From positions 47,115 to 111,114 of the forward strand of contig NZ_JAOZEW010000022.1 of NCBI RefSeq assembly GCF_025847235.1: DNA of 64,000 nt. Reading direction: 5' to 3'. Position numbers and translations under genes: made by a program. The DNA is from Flavobacterium shii. Lineage in GTDB: Bacteria; Bacteroidota; Bacteroidia; Flavobacteriales; Flavobacteriaceae. Below the pieces are notes generated by a model. It saw nothing but the letters and a program-made list of their open reading frames with translations, was not told the origin of the DNA and ran no database searches. This document shows, piece after piece, positions 34,647 through 44,195 of the stretch. Position 1 is the stretch's first letter; each line of letters starts with the position of its first letter.

Positions 34647-34832
34647 CTATTTTACTTCTTCTTCTTTTTCTTCTTTTTTATCAGCAGGCTGATTATCGTC
34701 TTTAGCAGCATTTTTGAATTCTTTAATTCCACTACCTAAACCTTTCATTAATTCTGGAATTTTTTTACCTCCAAAAAGTAATAAAACAACTGCTAATATA
34801 ACAAGGATTTCTGTAACACCTAATCTTCCCAT
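34647..34832 (-). CDS. tatA: Twin-arginine translocase subunit TatA/E
   Basis: 61 residues. The N-terminal membrane helix TEILVILAVVLLLFGGKKIP (7-26) contains the hallmark FGGKKIPEL, followed by the amphipathic helix GLGSGIKEFKNA and a highly acidic/basic tail (KKEEKEEEVK). It forms the Tat pore that exports folded proteins. TatC is not in the window. The -7 element is at 34877. Confidence 0.93.
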   Translation of the reverse strand: MGRLGVTEILVILAVVLLLFGGKKIPELMKGLGSGIKEFKNAAKDDNQPADKKEEKEEEVK

Positions 34833-34876
34833 GATTGAATATTTAATTGCCTGAGCAAATTTGTATAAAATAAAGA

Positions 34877-34884
34877 CAAAGGTA
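34877..34884 (-). promoter_or_regulatory. -7 promoter element of tatA
   Basis: The minus strand reads TACCTTTG (TAnnTTTG), 44 bases before the tatA ATG. Confidence 0.55.
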
Positions 34885-35015
34885 TACAGAATTAGTTAAT
34901 ATGAATTGTTTTTATTATAAAATATTTGTTTTTAATAGCGTTAAATATTTGATAAAATCCTATTTTAAAGGCTTTCATATTAATTTTTATGGGTTTTATC
35001 AACAGTATTAATTAT

Positions 35016-35023
35016 TATATTTG
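35016..35023 (+). promoter_or_regulatory. -7 promoter element of the membrane-anchor gene
   Basis: TATATTTG matches TAnnTTTG, 17 bases before the ATG at 35041. Confidence 0.55.
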
Positions 35024-35040
35024 TCAATTAAAGAGCCACG

Positions 35041-35559
35041 ATGTCTGAGAATAGATTAAAACGAATTAAATTCAGAAACAAATTATTTGTCAAAAACCGT
35101 TTGGTTATTTTGAATGAGGATACTTTTGAGGAAATCTTCTCGTTCAAACTAAATTTGATGAATGTTTTTATAGTAGCAACTTCGGGAGCTATTTTTTTAA
35201 TATTAATTACCACTTTTATAATTGCATTTACGCCATTACGAGAATTTATTCCGGGATATTCATCGACTGAATTGAAAAGAAATGCAACAGAACTGGCTTT
35301 AAAATCGGATTCATTAACTGCTGCGTTAAAGAATAATGAAGCTTATATTAAATCTATTCAAAAAGTATTAACGGGTAAATTGGAATATGCTAAGTTTAAT
35401 AAAGATTCTATTTTATCCAGTGTTGATGAAAAAGTAGACGAGGTAGATTTGGCTCCTTCAAAAGAAGAATTAAAATTGCGTGAAGAAGTAGCAAAGGAAG
35501 ATAAGATGGAAAGCACTATTTCTGTAAAAAAGAATAAAAGTGACAAAAAACAAAAGTAA
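35041..35559 (+). CDS. Single-pass membrane protein resembling the anchor half of M23 peptidases
   Basis: 172 residues. A basic cytoplasmic start (RLKRIKFRNKLFVKNR), a membrane helix at about 39-64, then FTPLREFIPGYSS, a stretch that I associate with the N-terminal part of Bacteroidota M23 (LytM) metallopeptidases, then a coiled coil and a Lys/Glu tail. The HxxxD and HxH motifs of M23 are absent, so it is not a peptidase. It ends 3 bases before the GH3 gene, suggesting coupled translation. It could be a paralogous membrane scaffold; function unknown. Confidence 0.65.
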   Translation: MSENRLKRIKFRNKLFVKNRLVILNEDTFEEIFSFKLNLMNVFIVATSGAIFLILITTFIIAFTPLREFIPGYSSTELKRNATELALKSDSLTAALKNNEAYIKSIQKVLTGKLEYAKFNKDSILSSVDEKVDEVDLAPSKEELKLREEVAKEDKMESTISVKKNKSDKKQK

Positions 35560-35562
35560 AGA

Positions 35563-37050
35563 ATGTCTATAAAATCAGTCGCTGCAAAATTATTTGCCAG
35601 CAAAATTTATCATAATACAATGGCTTGGGCCAATAAACCGGTCGAAACCCAGATGGAAGTTTTTAAGAGTTTAATAAATGGTGCAAAAGATACTGAGTTT
35701 GGAAAAGACCATCACTTTGATAAGATAAAGACCATCCATGATTTTAAAAACTATGTACCTGTAAGAGATTACGAAGATTTAAAACCTTATATAGACAAAG
35801 TAAGATTGGGTGAGAAAGACATCCTTTGGAAAGGAAAACCGCTTTATTTTGCCAAAACATCAGGAACCACTTCGGGAGCAAAATATATTCCGCTTACCAA
35901 AGAATCAATGCCATATCATATCGAAGCATCACGAAATGCAATTTTGCATTATATTCATGAAACTGGAAATGCAGATTTTGTAGATGGTAAAATGATTTTC
36001 TTACAAGGAAGTCCTGAATTAATCGAAAAAAACGGCATCAAACTAGGTCGATTATCGGGTATTGCGGCACATTTTGTTCCAAAATACCTCCAAAAAAATC
36101 GAATGCCATCATGGGAAACCAATTGTATCGAGGATTGGGAAACCAAGATTAATGCAATTGTCGATGAAACGATAGACGAGAACATGACTATTATTTCGGG
36201 AATTCCGTCTTGGGTACAAATGTATTTTGAGCGATTGGAGGAAAAAAGCGGGAAGAAAGTAGGTGATTTATTTAAAAATTTCAATCTCTTTATTTATGGT
36301 GGAGTTAACTACGAACCATATCGCGCGAAGTTTGAAAATCTGATTGGAAGAAAAGTAGATAGTATTGAGTTGTTTCCTGCTTCGGAAGGTTTCTTTGCTT
36401 ATCAAGACTCTCAAAAATCAAAAGGAATGCTTTTGTTGTTGAACTCGGGAGTTTTTTATGAGTTTATAAAAGCAGATGAGTTTTTTAGCGAAAATCCAAA
36501 ACGATTAACAATAGGAGAGGTAGAGTTGGGTGTAAATTATGTCTTGATAATATCTACAAATGCCGGACTTTGGGGTTATAATATTGGAGATACCGTTCAG
36601 TTTACGTCTTTATACCCGCATCGGGTTATTGTTTCGGGAAGAATTAAGCATTATATATCTGCATTTGGAGAACATGTTATTGGTAATGAAGTTGAGAATG
36701 CAATGAGGATTGCAATGGAAAACACCAATGTTAGGATCAATGAGTTTACAGTTGCACCACAAATTAACCCAACTGAAGGATTACCATATCACGAATGGTT
36801 TGTAGAATTTGAAAATGAACCAGAAAATATGTTAACTTTCGCCGAAGCAATAGATGATGCCATGCGGAAACAAAACATTTATTACGATGATTTAATTACT
36901 GGCAATATTTTGCAAAAAGTGGTGATAACCAAAGTTACAAAAAATGGTTTTCAAGAATATATGAAATCCCAAGGGAAATTAGGAGGACAAAATAAAATCC
37001 CGCGACTGTCTAATAATAGAGATATAGCAGACGCATTAATAAAAGAATAA
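35563..37050 (+). CDS. GH3 auxin-responsive promoter family protein
   Basis: 495 residues, adenylate-forming superfamily. The P-loop-like motif AKTSGTTSGAKYIPLT is near 104-119 and the acidic motif FPASEGFFAYQ near 269-279; the ATP-binding GRIKHYISAFGEHV is near 362-375. Plant GH3 enzymes conjugate amino acids to acyl acids; bacterial members are uncharacterised but expected to activate a carboxylate with ATP. It is downstream of the membrane-anchor gene and 28 bases before DUF6909, so likely one operon. Substrate unknown. Confidence 0.88.
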   Translation: MSIKSVAAKLFASKIYHNTMAWANKPVETQMEVFKSLINGAKDTEFGKDHHFDKIKTIHDFKNYVPVRDYEDLKPYIDKVRLGEKDILWKGKPLYFAKTSGTTSGAKYIPLTKESMPYHIEASRNAILHYIHETGNADFVDGKMIFLQGSPELIEKNGIKLGRLSGIAAHFVPKYLQKNRMPSWETNCIEDWETKINAIVDETIDENMTIISGIPSWVQMYFERLEEKSGKKVGDLFKNFNLFIYGGVNYEPYRAKFENLIGRKVDSIELFPASEGFFAYQDSQKSKGMLLLLNSGVFYEFIKADEFFSENPKRLTIGEVELGVNYVLIISTNAGLWGYNIGDTVQFTSLYPHRVIVSGRIKHYISAFGEHVIGNEVENAMRIAMENTNVRINEFTVAPQINPTEGLPYHEWFVEFENEPENMLTFAEAIDDAMRKQNIYYDDLITGNILQKVVITKVTKNGFQEYMKSQGKLGGQNKIPRLSNNRDIADALIKE

Positions 37051-37078
37051 GACTTAAAAGTTTCAAAAAATAATTAGA

Positions 37079-38758
37079 ATGAAAGAATCAAAAAACATTT
37101 CGAGATCAAGAGCGCAAGAATCGTCAGCTGCCATTGAAAAAATGTACATTACAATGCGCCATTTGTTTAACAGAGGTTTTTATAAACCAATGGGAATCTC
37201 GGGCGATACATTACGTGAAGCATTATTGGCTTTGCGACCAGAAATTTATGGAAATATAGCCGAAGAGAAAGTAGAACTTAACGGACTTTTATATGTTATA
37301 GAACGACTTCCGGTAGGAATTGAACAATGTCGTTTTATCAATTTAACATCAGACGAAGGATATTCTAAATCGCATTTTCAAGCAATTGTTCCTCCTAAAA
37401 GAAGAAGAAATTGTTATAGAATTGATGAGGAACAAATGAACGTGGAAATTACCCGCGGACGTTCGGATATCTACGATATTTTAACGCATTTGACGTTTAT
37501 TTTCATCGAATCTCATAAAATTAGAAATAGAGTTTTACTTGATGATGCCGGTGAAGTTTCGCGTGATTGGTTAAAACTAGAACAAGCTGTAAATCAAACT
37601 AAAAAGTTACCACTTGTAGAGAAAGAAAAGGCAATTTCACACGTTGCAAACATCTTAGGAAGAACATTTGAGGATGTTCTTAATATATATGACGCTTTTG
37701 GATCGGAAACGGCTCCGGATCGATTTTTACATATCATTTATTGGTTAGGAAAATTAGCAATCGAGGAAGTTATTGAAAATAATAAGCGTACAATTACATT
37801 TAGTCCTATTTTGCGAGAGCGTTTAGGACACCATATTCACGGAGAAATCTGGGCTACGAATATCAAGGAGGTTTTAAAAGCTAATGGACTTTTGGATCGC
37901 CCTATTCATGTAATTAGTGCTAATATGCATAGTGTGATGAATTCTATCTTTGCAACACCTTTATTGAAAACTAAGTTTAAAGATAAATCTGATTTCTTTA
38001 TTTATGAAGAGTTAAGTAAATCGGGAGCAACAATACGTAAAGACGTTGAAGCAATTGCATTGAAAAATGGAATGATTTCGCTATTGGATACTTCAGGAAC
38101 TAATATCGATGTACAAATTTTTGATACTGCCAAGATTGATTGGGCAAAAACTGCATTTCCTAAAGCCGATTTAGGAGATAAAAAACCAGTCATTATCGTA
38201 ATGGACTATGCATTTGGTGAACAAGCGTATGAAACAATTGATGAGTTATTGAAGCCTTATAAAAAAGATACACTGCTTAATGTAAAATCTGTTTCGATTA
38301 TGGGGAAAGCCGGAATTCTGGAAGGTGGAAAAGGAGATATCATGATTCCTACTGCACATATAAATGAAGGAACGGCAGATAATTACTTTTTTAAGAATGA
38401 ACTAACAGCAGAAATGTTTGAAGGAAATGACATTGCTGTTTTTGAAGGTGCTATGGTTACTGTGTTAGGAACATCATTACAAAATCGTGATTTATTAAAA
38501 TTCTTCCATGAATCTACCTGGAGTGTTATTGGTCTGGAAATGGAAGGATCTTATTACCAAAAAGCAATTCAATCGGCATCAAAAATCAGAAAGAGTGTTC
38601 CACACGATATAAAAGTAAGATACGCTTATTATGCATCGGATAACCCACTGGAAACAGGAAGTACTTTGGCTTCGGGAGGATTGGGAACTACAGGTGTAAA
38701 ACCAACATACTTGATTACTATTAAAATTTTAGAACAGATTTTCAACGTAAAACAATAG
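37079..38758 (+). CDS. DUF6909 family protein with a nucleoside-phosphorylase-like C-terminus
   Basis: 559 residues. The N-terminal 190 residues are basic and helical (SRAQESSAAIEKMYITMRHL). From about 370 on, VIIVMDYAFGEQAYETIDEL, GKGDIMIPTAHINEGTAD and especially IGLEMEGSYYQKAIQSA resemble the PNP/UDP phosphorylase superfamily, where the (E)MEG motif binds the ribose. I recall this as DUF6909 of Flavobacteria; the phosphorylase-like reading is my inference. No purine salvage gene is adjacent, though purD lies 7 kb away. Confidence 0.7.
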   Translation: MKESKNISRSRAQESSAAIEKMYITMRHLFNRGFYKPMGISGDTLREALLALRPEIYGNIAEEKVELNGLLYVIERLPVGIEQCRFINLTSDEGYSKSHFQAIVPPKRRRNCYRIDEEQMNVEITRGRSDIYDILTHLTFIFIESHKIRNRVLLDDAGEVSRDWLKLEQAVNQTKKLPLVEKEKAISHVANILGRTFEDVLNIYDAFGSETAPDRFLHIIYWLGKLAIEEVIENNKRTITFSPILRERLGHHIHGEIWATNIKEVLKANGLLDRPIHVISANMHSVMNSIFATPLLKTKFKDKSDFFIYEELSKSGATIRKDVEAIALKNGMISLLDTSGTNIDVQIFDTAKIDWAKTAFPKADLGDKKPVIIVMDYAFGEQAYETIDELLKPYKKDTLLNVKSVSIMGKAGILEGGKGDIMIPTAHINEGTADNYFFKNELTAEMFEGNDIAVFEGAMVTVLGTSLQNRDLLKFFHESTWSVIGLEMEGSYYQKAIQSASKIRKSVPHDIKVRYAYYASDNPLETGSTLASGGLGTTGVKPTYLITIKILEQIFNVKQ

Positions 38759-38871
38759 TATAAATAAGTACAAAAGTATATCAGATTCAATAAGATCAAG
38801 AAATTGATACGAATTGAATTCTGATATACTATTTTAAAGGTTTTGGTTTAAAAATTATTTTTTAAATCAAT

Positions 38872-38879
38872 TACATTTG
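38872..38879 (+). promoter_or_regulatory. -7 promoter element of the polysaccharide genes
   Basis: TACATTTG matches TAnnTTTG, 18 bases before the ATG at 38898. Confidence 0.6.
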
Positions 38880-38897
38880 TGACATAGAAAAATTACC

Positions 38898-39881
38898 ATG
38901 AAAAGAATACTTATTACTGGAGCAGCAGGGTTTTTAGGATCACACCTTTGTGACCGTTTTATAAAAGAAGGTTATTATGTAATCGGGATGGATAATCTTA
39001 TTACAGGAGATTTGAAAAATATAGAACATCTATTTAAACTTGAAAACTTCGAATTTTATCATCACGATATTACAAAATTTGTACATGTTCCGGGAGAGTT
39101 AGATTATATCTTGCATTTTGCTTCACCGGCAAGCCCTATAGATTATTTAAAAATTCCAATTCAGACTTTAAAAGTTGGTTCATTGGGGACGCATAATTTA
39201 TTAGGTTTAGCCAGAGTTAAAAAAGCAAGAATATTAATAGCATCAACATCCGAAGTTTATGGGGATCCATTGGTTCATCCACAAACAGAAGAGTATTATG
39301 GCAATGTAAATACGATCGGACCTCGTGGAGTATATGATGAGGCGAAACGTTTTCAGGAATCAATAACAATGGCATATCATACTTTTCACGGAGTAGAAAC
39401 CAGAATTGTGCGTATTTTTAATACCTACGGACCAAGAATGCGACTTAATGACGGTCGTGTAATTCCAGCTTTTATAGGGCAGGCATTGCGTGGAGAAGAT
39501 TTAACCATTTTTGGAGATGGTATGCAAACACGTTCATTTTGTTATGTAGATGATCAAGTAGAAGGTATTTTCCGTTTATTGCATTCAGATTATGTTTATC
39601 CGGTAAATATTGGAAATCCAGATGAGATTACAATAAAAGACTTTGCCGAAGAAATTATAAAACTTACAGGAACTAACCAAAAAATTGTTTACCATCCGTT
39701 ACCGATTAATGATCCATTACAACGCCAGCCAGATACGACTAAGGCTAAGGAATTACTTGGTTGGGAAGCAAAAGTTAATCGTGCTGAAGGAATGAAAATT
39801 ACATATGATTATTTTAGATCGCTTTCCAAAGAAGAACTTTCTAAAGAAGAGCATAAAGATTTTTCAAATTATATAAGGTAA
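38898..39881 (+). CDS. UDP-glucuronic acid decarboxylase (UDP-xylose synthase) family SDR
   Basis: 327 residues. NAD-binding TGAAGFLGSHLCDRF (7-21), the substrate-loop HFASPASPIDYL (73-84), the catalytic region ASTSEVYGDPLVHPQ and the YxxxK-type GVYDEAKRFQE, and the C-terminal LQRQPDTTKAKELLGW are all typical of UXS. It makes UDP-xylose from UDP-glucuronate for surface polysaccharide. The next gene starts immediately after its stop codon (39881/39882), so they are translated together. A UDP-glucose 4-epimerase reading is less likely because of the PASPxxY motif. Confidence 0.9.
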   Translation: MKRILITGAAGFLGSHLCDRFIKEGYYVIGMDNLITGDLKNIEHLFKLENFEFYHHDITKFVHVPGELDYILHFASPASPIDYLKIPIQTLKVGSLGTHNLLGLARVKKARILIASTSEVYGDPLVHPQTEEYYGNVNTIGPRGVYDEAKRFQESITMAYHTFHGVETRIVRIFNTYGPRMRLNDGRVIPAFIGQALRGEDLTIFGDGMQTRSFCYVDDQVEGIFRLLHSDYVYPVNIGNPDEITIKDFAEEIIKLTGTNQKIVYHPLPINDPLQRQPDTTKAKELLGWEAKVNRAEGMKITYDYFRSLSKEELSKEEHKDFSNYIR

Positions 39882-41231
39882 ATGCGAACAAAAACAGGAA
39901 GATATTCAGGTTATATAAGACCTTTTTCATATTTGATAGATTTAATTATCATCAATATTTTCTCAGCTTATATAATTGATTTTCCATTTAACCCAATTGT
40001 ATTTCCTTTAGCTTTAAGCTTTGCCTGGATATGTATAGCGGTTCATTTAGGTTTTTATGAAGTATATCGATATACAAAAGTAATTGCAATTTTAAACTGT
40101 GCACTTAAGCAATATGTCTTATTTGGCATAGCAACATTTGCTCTTGCTTTCTTTTATTCTCAAAAAACAAGTATACCATCAATAATAGTATTTATTAGTG
40201 CTTCTTTTCTGGTAATACTTACGTTTAAATTTTCTATTTACTTTTTTTTAAAAAAGTACAGGATTCTTTTTGGTGGTAACCATAGAAGGGTAGTATTAAT
40301 GGGGAACCCTAAAAGTGTTGCTCCATTGCAGCATTTTTTTACTGAAAATTTAGATTATGGTTATGAGTTAATTGAAGTATTTGATATTGAGAATGATAAG
40401 TCAAAAGTTAATCAATTAATGGATTTTGTTTTATTAAATAGGATAGATGAAATGTATTGTTCTATGTGTGATTTGTCACAAAGTCAAATGAGTGAAATTA
40501 TTTGTTTTGCTGATAATAATTTAATTACACTTAAGTTTATTCCTGATGAAAAACAAATGTTTTTTAGAAATTTCACTCTGGAATATTATGATTATATACC
40601 AGTTATTGCTCTAAGAGATATTCGCTTAAATGATAAATCTACAAAGGTTATAAAACGTGTTTTTGATGTTGTTTTTTCTATTACTATTATAGTTGGAATA
40701 CTTTCTTGGTTGACACCAATTTTAGGAATTTTAATAAAATTGGAATCCAAAGGGCCAATTTTTTTTAAACAAAGAAGAAACGGATTAAATAATAAAGAGT
40801 TTGATTGTTATAAGTTCAGATCAATGAACCTTAATGATACGGCACATTTGAATCAGATTTCTAAAAATGATATTCGAGTAACCAAAATTGGTAAAATAAT
40901 ACGGAAAACGAGTATTGATGAATTGCCACAGTTTTTTAATGTTTTAAAAAACGATATGTCAGTAGTTGGACCAAGACCACACATGGTTAGTTATACAGAG
41001 CGATATGCGATTCAGGTTAACAAATTCATGGTACGTCATTTTGTTAAACCAGGAATTACAGGATTGGCTCAAACGAGCGGCTTTCGAGGCGAAGTCGAAT
41101 CGGATAAAGACATTATCAATAGAGTGAAATATGATCTTTTTTATATGGAAAACTGGTCTATTTTATTAGATATAAAAATTATTTTCATTACAATTTATAA
41201 CGTGCTGAAAGGCGATGAAAAAGCATATTAA
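39882..41231 (+). CDS. Polyprenyl-phosphate sugar phosphotransferase (WcaJ-like)
   Basis: 449 residues. Five membrane helices (four in the first ~120 residues and one at about 262-282, VVFSITIIVGILSWLTPILG), a CoA-binding-like domain in between (RRVVLMGNPKSV), and the C-terminal sugar transferase domain (from IKLESKGPIFFKQRRNGLNN) with KFRSM, TSIDELPQF and PGITGLAQTSGFRGE. It transfers the first sugar-1-phosphate to undecaprenyl phosphate to start a surface glycan. Exact sugar unknown. Its end overlaps the convergent glycosyltransferase gene by 4 bases. Confidence 0.9.
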   Translation: MRTKTGRYSGYIRPFSYLIDLIIINIFSAYIIDFPFNPIVFPLALSFAWICIAVHLGFYEVYRYTKVIAILNCALKQYVLFGIATFALAFFYSQKTSIPSIIVFISASFLVILTFKFSIYFFLKKYRILFGGNHRRVVLMGNPKSVAPLQHFFTENLDYGYELIEVFDIENDKSKVNQLMDFVLLNRIDEMYCSMCDLSQSQMSEIICFADNNLITLKFIPDEKQMFFRNFTLEYYDYIPVIALRDIRLNDKSTKVIKRVFDVVFSITIIVGILSWLTPILGILIKLESKGPIFFKQRRNGLNNKEFDCYKFRSMNLNDTAHLNQISKNDIRVTKIGKIIRKTSIDELPQFFNVLKNDMSVVGPRPHMVSYTERYAIQVNKFMVRHFVKPGITGLAQTSGFRGEVESDKDIINRVKYDLFYMENWSILLDIKIIFITIYNVLKGDEKAY

Positions 41232-42412
41232 AAAACGTTTTTTTGTATTAATTTGTTCATTTGATTATCGAGATTAAAATGAATTTTCGCATGATTAAAA
41301 ATTTCTTTTTTTCTTAATTGTACAGCTACTTTTCCCTCTTCGGCAATTTCGATTAAAGTAGCATTCAACTGTTCAAAGTTTTCAACAGGAGTTATCCAGC
41401 CCAAATTATTATCTTTTACAATAGATTCACCTTCTCCACCTCCAAAATAAAGTATAGGAAAGCCTAAAGCACTATATTCGAAAATCTTAGATGGCACGGA
41501 GCCATATATTCTTGTTTTTAAAGGAACAAGTGCAATATCAAAATTTCTTAATGTTTCGTGCAAAGCATCTCTTTCCAGCATTCCATGAAAGAATATTTTT
41601 TTGGTGGGATTATCAGAAAGAAATTTTTCGATTTGAGTTTTTTCGGCACCATCACCAAAAATATGTAATTCAATATCCAGATCTTCTAATTTAAGTTGTT
41701 GTATTAATTCAAAAATACCTTGAGCAACACCCAATAAACCGGCATAGAATAGTTTAATCGTTGAACCCGAATTGTTTTTAAATTCAATGTTTTCTGTATA
41801 ATGATCAGGGTAATTGCGATATAAAAAACATTCTTTGTCTGGGAAAATAGTATGAATATGTGAGATAATTTCGTTGGACTGACCAAAAACAAGAGTTGTT
41901 TTTTTATAGATAAAACGTTCAAAAAACAAGGATACTTTGTGAGAAAAACTATTTTCTTTCATTACACCTAGTTCGATAGCAGCAATGGGCCAAAGATCGG
42001 AAACGTTTAAAATTATTATTTTTCGCTTAAGCGAAAGTATAAAAACCGAAATAAAAGATAATAATAAAGGAGGTGATTGAACAATTACTTTATTGGGAGT
42101 TTTCTTGAATAATAGATAAAAGAACAATGACATCGAAAAAGAAAGAGTCGAAAAAATCCGTTTTAAGATAAGATGACTATTACTTGGATAAATCCAAAGA
42201 CGGTGTATAGTAATGTTTCGTTTTTTTTCGGAAACAGAAAAATGACCTTTATATTCAGGAAACAATTCGCCTTTAGGGTAATTTGGCAAAGGGCAAAGTA
42301 CAGTAACAGTATAATTATTTTGATCTAATTTTAGGGCTAATTGCTCTATTCTGTTTGCTGCAGCACCTTTTTCTGGCGGATAATAATTTGATATAATTAA
42401 AATGTTGCTCAT
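41228..42412 (-). CDS. Glycosyltransferase family 4 (WbuB-like)
   Basis: 394 residues with a GT-B pattern: N-terminal ISNYYPPEKGAAANRIEQLA (6-25), a hydrophobic linker (LILKRIFSTLSFSMSLFFYL), and a C-terminal nucleotide-sugar domain with IKLFYAGLLGVAQGI near 220-235 and KIFEYSALGFPILYFG near 317-332 (the E-x7-E region). It would add a sugar in O-antigen, capsule or exopolysaccharide assembly; donor unknown. It overlaps wecB by one base (42412), consistent with a wecB-GT operon. Confidence 0.88.
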   Translation of the reverse strand: MSNILIISNYYPPEKGAAANRIEQLALKLDQNNYTVTVLCPLPNYPKGELFPEYKGHFSVSEKKRNITIHRLWIYPSNSHLILKRIFSTLSFSMSLFFYLLFKKTPNKVIVQSPPLLLSFISVFILSLKRKIIILNVSDLWPIAAIELGVMKENSFSHKVSLFFERFIYKKTTLVFGQSNEIISHIHTIFPDKECFLYRNYPDHYTENIEFKNNSGSTIKLFYAGLLGVAQGIFELIQQLKLEDLDIELHIFGDGAEKTQIEKFLSDNPTKKIFFHGMLERDALHETLRNFDIALVPLKTRIYGSVPSKIFEYSALGFPILYFGGGEGESIVKDNNLGWITPVENFEQLNATLIEIAEEGKVAVQLRKKEIFNHAKIHFNLDNQMNKLIQKNVF

Positions 42413-43500
42413 TATTTTTTATCTAATAAAATAGAAATAATACGTTCCGAAGCTTTTCCATCCCATAATTCCGGAATGCCAGATTTTTTACCTCCATTTT
42501 CTAAAAATAAATTAAATATCTTTTTTAGATTTTCGAAAGAAGTTCCCACAATTGTATTTGTCCCAATAGTTTCTGTTTCAGGTCTTTCGGTATTATCACG
42601 CATGGTAAAACAAGGAACTCCCATAACGGTAGTTTCTTCAGAAATTCCACCACTATCGGTAATTACTGCAAAACTATTTTTAATTAAGAACATAAAATTT
42701 AGATATCCTTGAGGGGAAACAAAAACGATATTCTTAAAAGCCAAATCGGTTTCTTTTAAAATTGCTTTAGTTCTGGGATGAATAGGAAATATAATTTTTT
42801 TATCTACAACCATATTATCAATACCTCGAAGTAAGTGTAAAAGAGAGTTTTCTTCATCTACATTTGCTGGGCGATGTAATGTTAGGATAATATAATTTTT
42901 TTCTTTTAAATCATATTCATTCCAGAAATCGGGAGCAGAAATTCTATCTAGATTTTGATATAAAGTATCAATCATAACATTTCCAACAAAATGAATATTA
43001 CTTGATTTTGCACCAAATTTCAGTAAGTTTTCTGATGCTGATGTTGAAGTCGTGAAGAAATAATCGGTAATACTATCAGTTACCATTCGGTTAATTTCTT
43101 CGGGCATTGTTAAATCTCCGGAGCGAATTCCTGCTTCAACATGAGCTACTTTTGTATTGCATTTTTTAGCAACAATTGCACAAGCCATAGTAGAATTTAC
43201 ATCGCCAACAACCAAAACTAAATCGGATGGGTTTTGTATTAATTCTTTTTCAAAAGCAACCATAATGGCGCCTGTTTGTTCGGCTTGGGTACCACTTTTT
43301 ACTTCTAAATTTATATCTGGTTGTGGAATATTTAATTCTTCAAAGAATGTTTCACTAAGGTTTTTATCATAATGCTGACCTGTATGTACTAATCGGAATG
43401 AAATGATAAACCCTTCATTTTGCTTTTTCTTGATAGCATTAATGATGGGAGCTATTTTTATAAAATTGGGTCTTGCACCAGCAATTATAGTAATCTTCAT
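42412..43500 (-). CDS. wecB: UDP-N-acetylglucosamine 2-epimerase (non-hydrolysing)
   Basis: 362 residues. GARPNFIKIAPI (8-19), RLVHTGQHYD near 39-48, GDVNSTMACAIVA near 98-110, HVEAGIRSGD near 120-129, HRPANVDEE near 207-215 and TDSGGISEET near 276-285 are WecB signatures. It makes UDP-ManNAc for surface glycans. It is the first gene of the minus-strand pair with the GT4; its -7 element is at 43574. Confidence 0.93.
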   Translation of the reverse strand: MKITIIAGARPNFIKIAPIINAIKKKQNEGFIISFRLVHTGQHYDKNLSETFFEELNIPQPDINLEVKSGTQAEQTGAIMVAFEKELIQNPSDLVLVVGDVNSTMACAIVAKKCNTKVAHVEAGIRSGDLTMPEEINRMVTDSITDYFFTTSTSASENLLKFGAKSSNIHFVGNVMIDTLYQNLDRISAPDFWNEYDLKEKNYIILTLHRPANVDEENSLLHLLRGIDNMVVDKKIIFPIHPRTKAILKETDLAFKNIVFVSPQGYLNFMFLIKNSFAVITDSGGISEETTVMGVPCFTMRDNTERPETETIGTNTIVGTSFENLKKIFNLFLENGGKKSGIPELWDGKASERIISILLDKK

Positions 43501-43573
43501 AGATTGGTTTTGATTAATTAAGGATATAACTGCTTTAATTTTTTTAGATTAGTTTTTAAAAACTTTCTTTTGG

Positions 43574-43581
43574 CAAAAGTA
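43574..43581 (-). promoter_or_regulatory. -7 promoter element of wecB
   Basis: The minus strand reads TACTTTTG (TAnnTTTG), 73 bases before the wecB ATG. Confidence 0.5.
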
Positions 43582-43647
43582 AAATTTAAATTAGATTCTA
43601 GATTGGAATATTTTTTTTGAATTTGACCAAATGTAATTAAGCATAGT

Positions 43648-44178
43648 TTATTTTTTATATCCAATTTTTATTCTCTCAGTTTCTTTATCTTTTTTTTCTG
43701 TTAGCTCATCCAAATAAGAAAAAACTAATTCTATATTTTTATCGTGATTTTCTAATTTCTTTTGAATATGTAGAATATCTATTTTCATTTCTGTCGTGTC
43801 CAAAAGCATTTCTCTCACTTTTGTAAAAATACGCATGATTTGAATATTGGTTTGAATCGCTTTATCACTTTTCAATACACTTGATAACATCAAAACTCCA
43901 TGCTCAGTGAAAACAAAAGGTAAATACTTTTGATGTCCACCTCTTCCATTCTTTAAGGTCGCAAATTGCGACCTTAAAGAATGATACTCAATTTCAGTAA
44001 GTTGAAACATAAAATCTTCTAGAAATCTAGATGTATTCCTTTTCACTTGTTCGTTTAATCTCTTGGTTTCGACTCCATAAAGCATTGCTAAATCACTATC
44101 AAACATTATTTTTTGATTGCGAATAAAGTATATTTTGCTAGAAATAGTTTCTTCTGAAAGTAATGATTGATCGTCCAT
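43648..44178 (-). CDS. ORF6N domain protein
   Basis: 176 residues. The ORF6N DNA-binding domain spans about 10-95: IYFIRNQKIMFDSDLAMLYG, VETKRLNEQVKRN and FQLTEIEYHSLRSQFATLK are characteristic, followed by KYLPFVFTEHGVLMLSSVL. The tail is a coiled coil (LHIQKKLENHDKNIELVFSY). ORF6N proteins come from phage and mobile elements and are often scattered in Bacteroidota chromosomes. It sits between wecB and the CapK-like gene with its own -7 element and seems to be a mobile-type insertion in the glycan cluster. Confidence 0.88.
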   Translation of the reverse strand: MDDQSLLSEETISSKIYFIRNQKIMFDSDLAMLYGVETKRLNEQVKRNTSRFLEDFMFQLTEIEYHSLRSQFATLKNGRGGHQKYLPFVFTEHGVLMLSSVLKSDKAIQTNIQIMRIFTKVREMLLDTTEMKIDILHIQKKLENHDKNIELVFSYLDELTEKKDKETERIKIGYKK

Positions 44179-44195
44179 AAGTTTTTAATTTAAAA

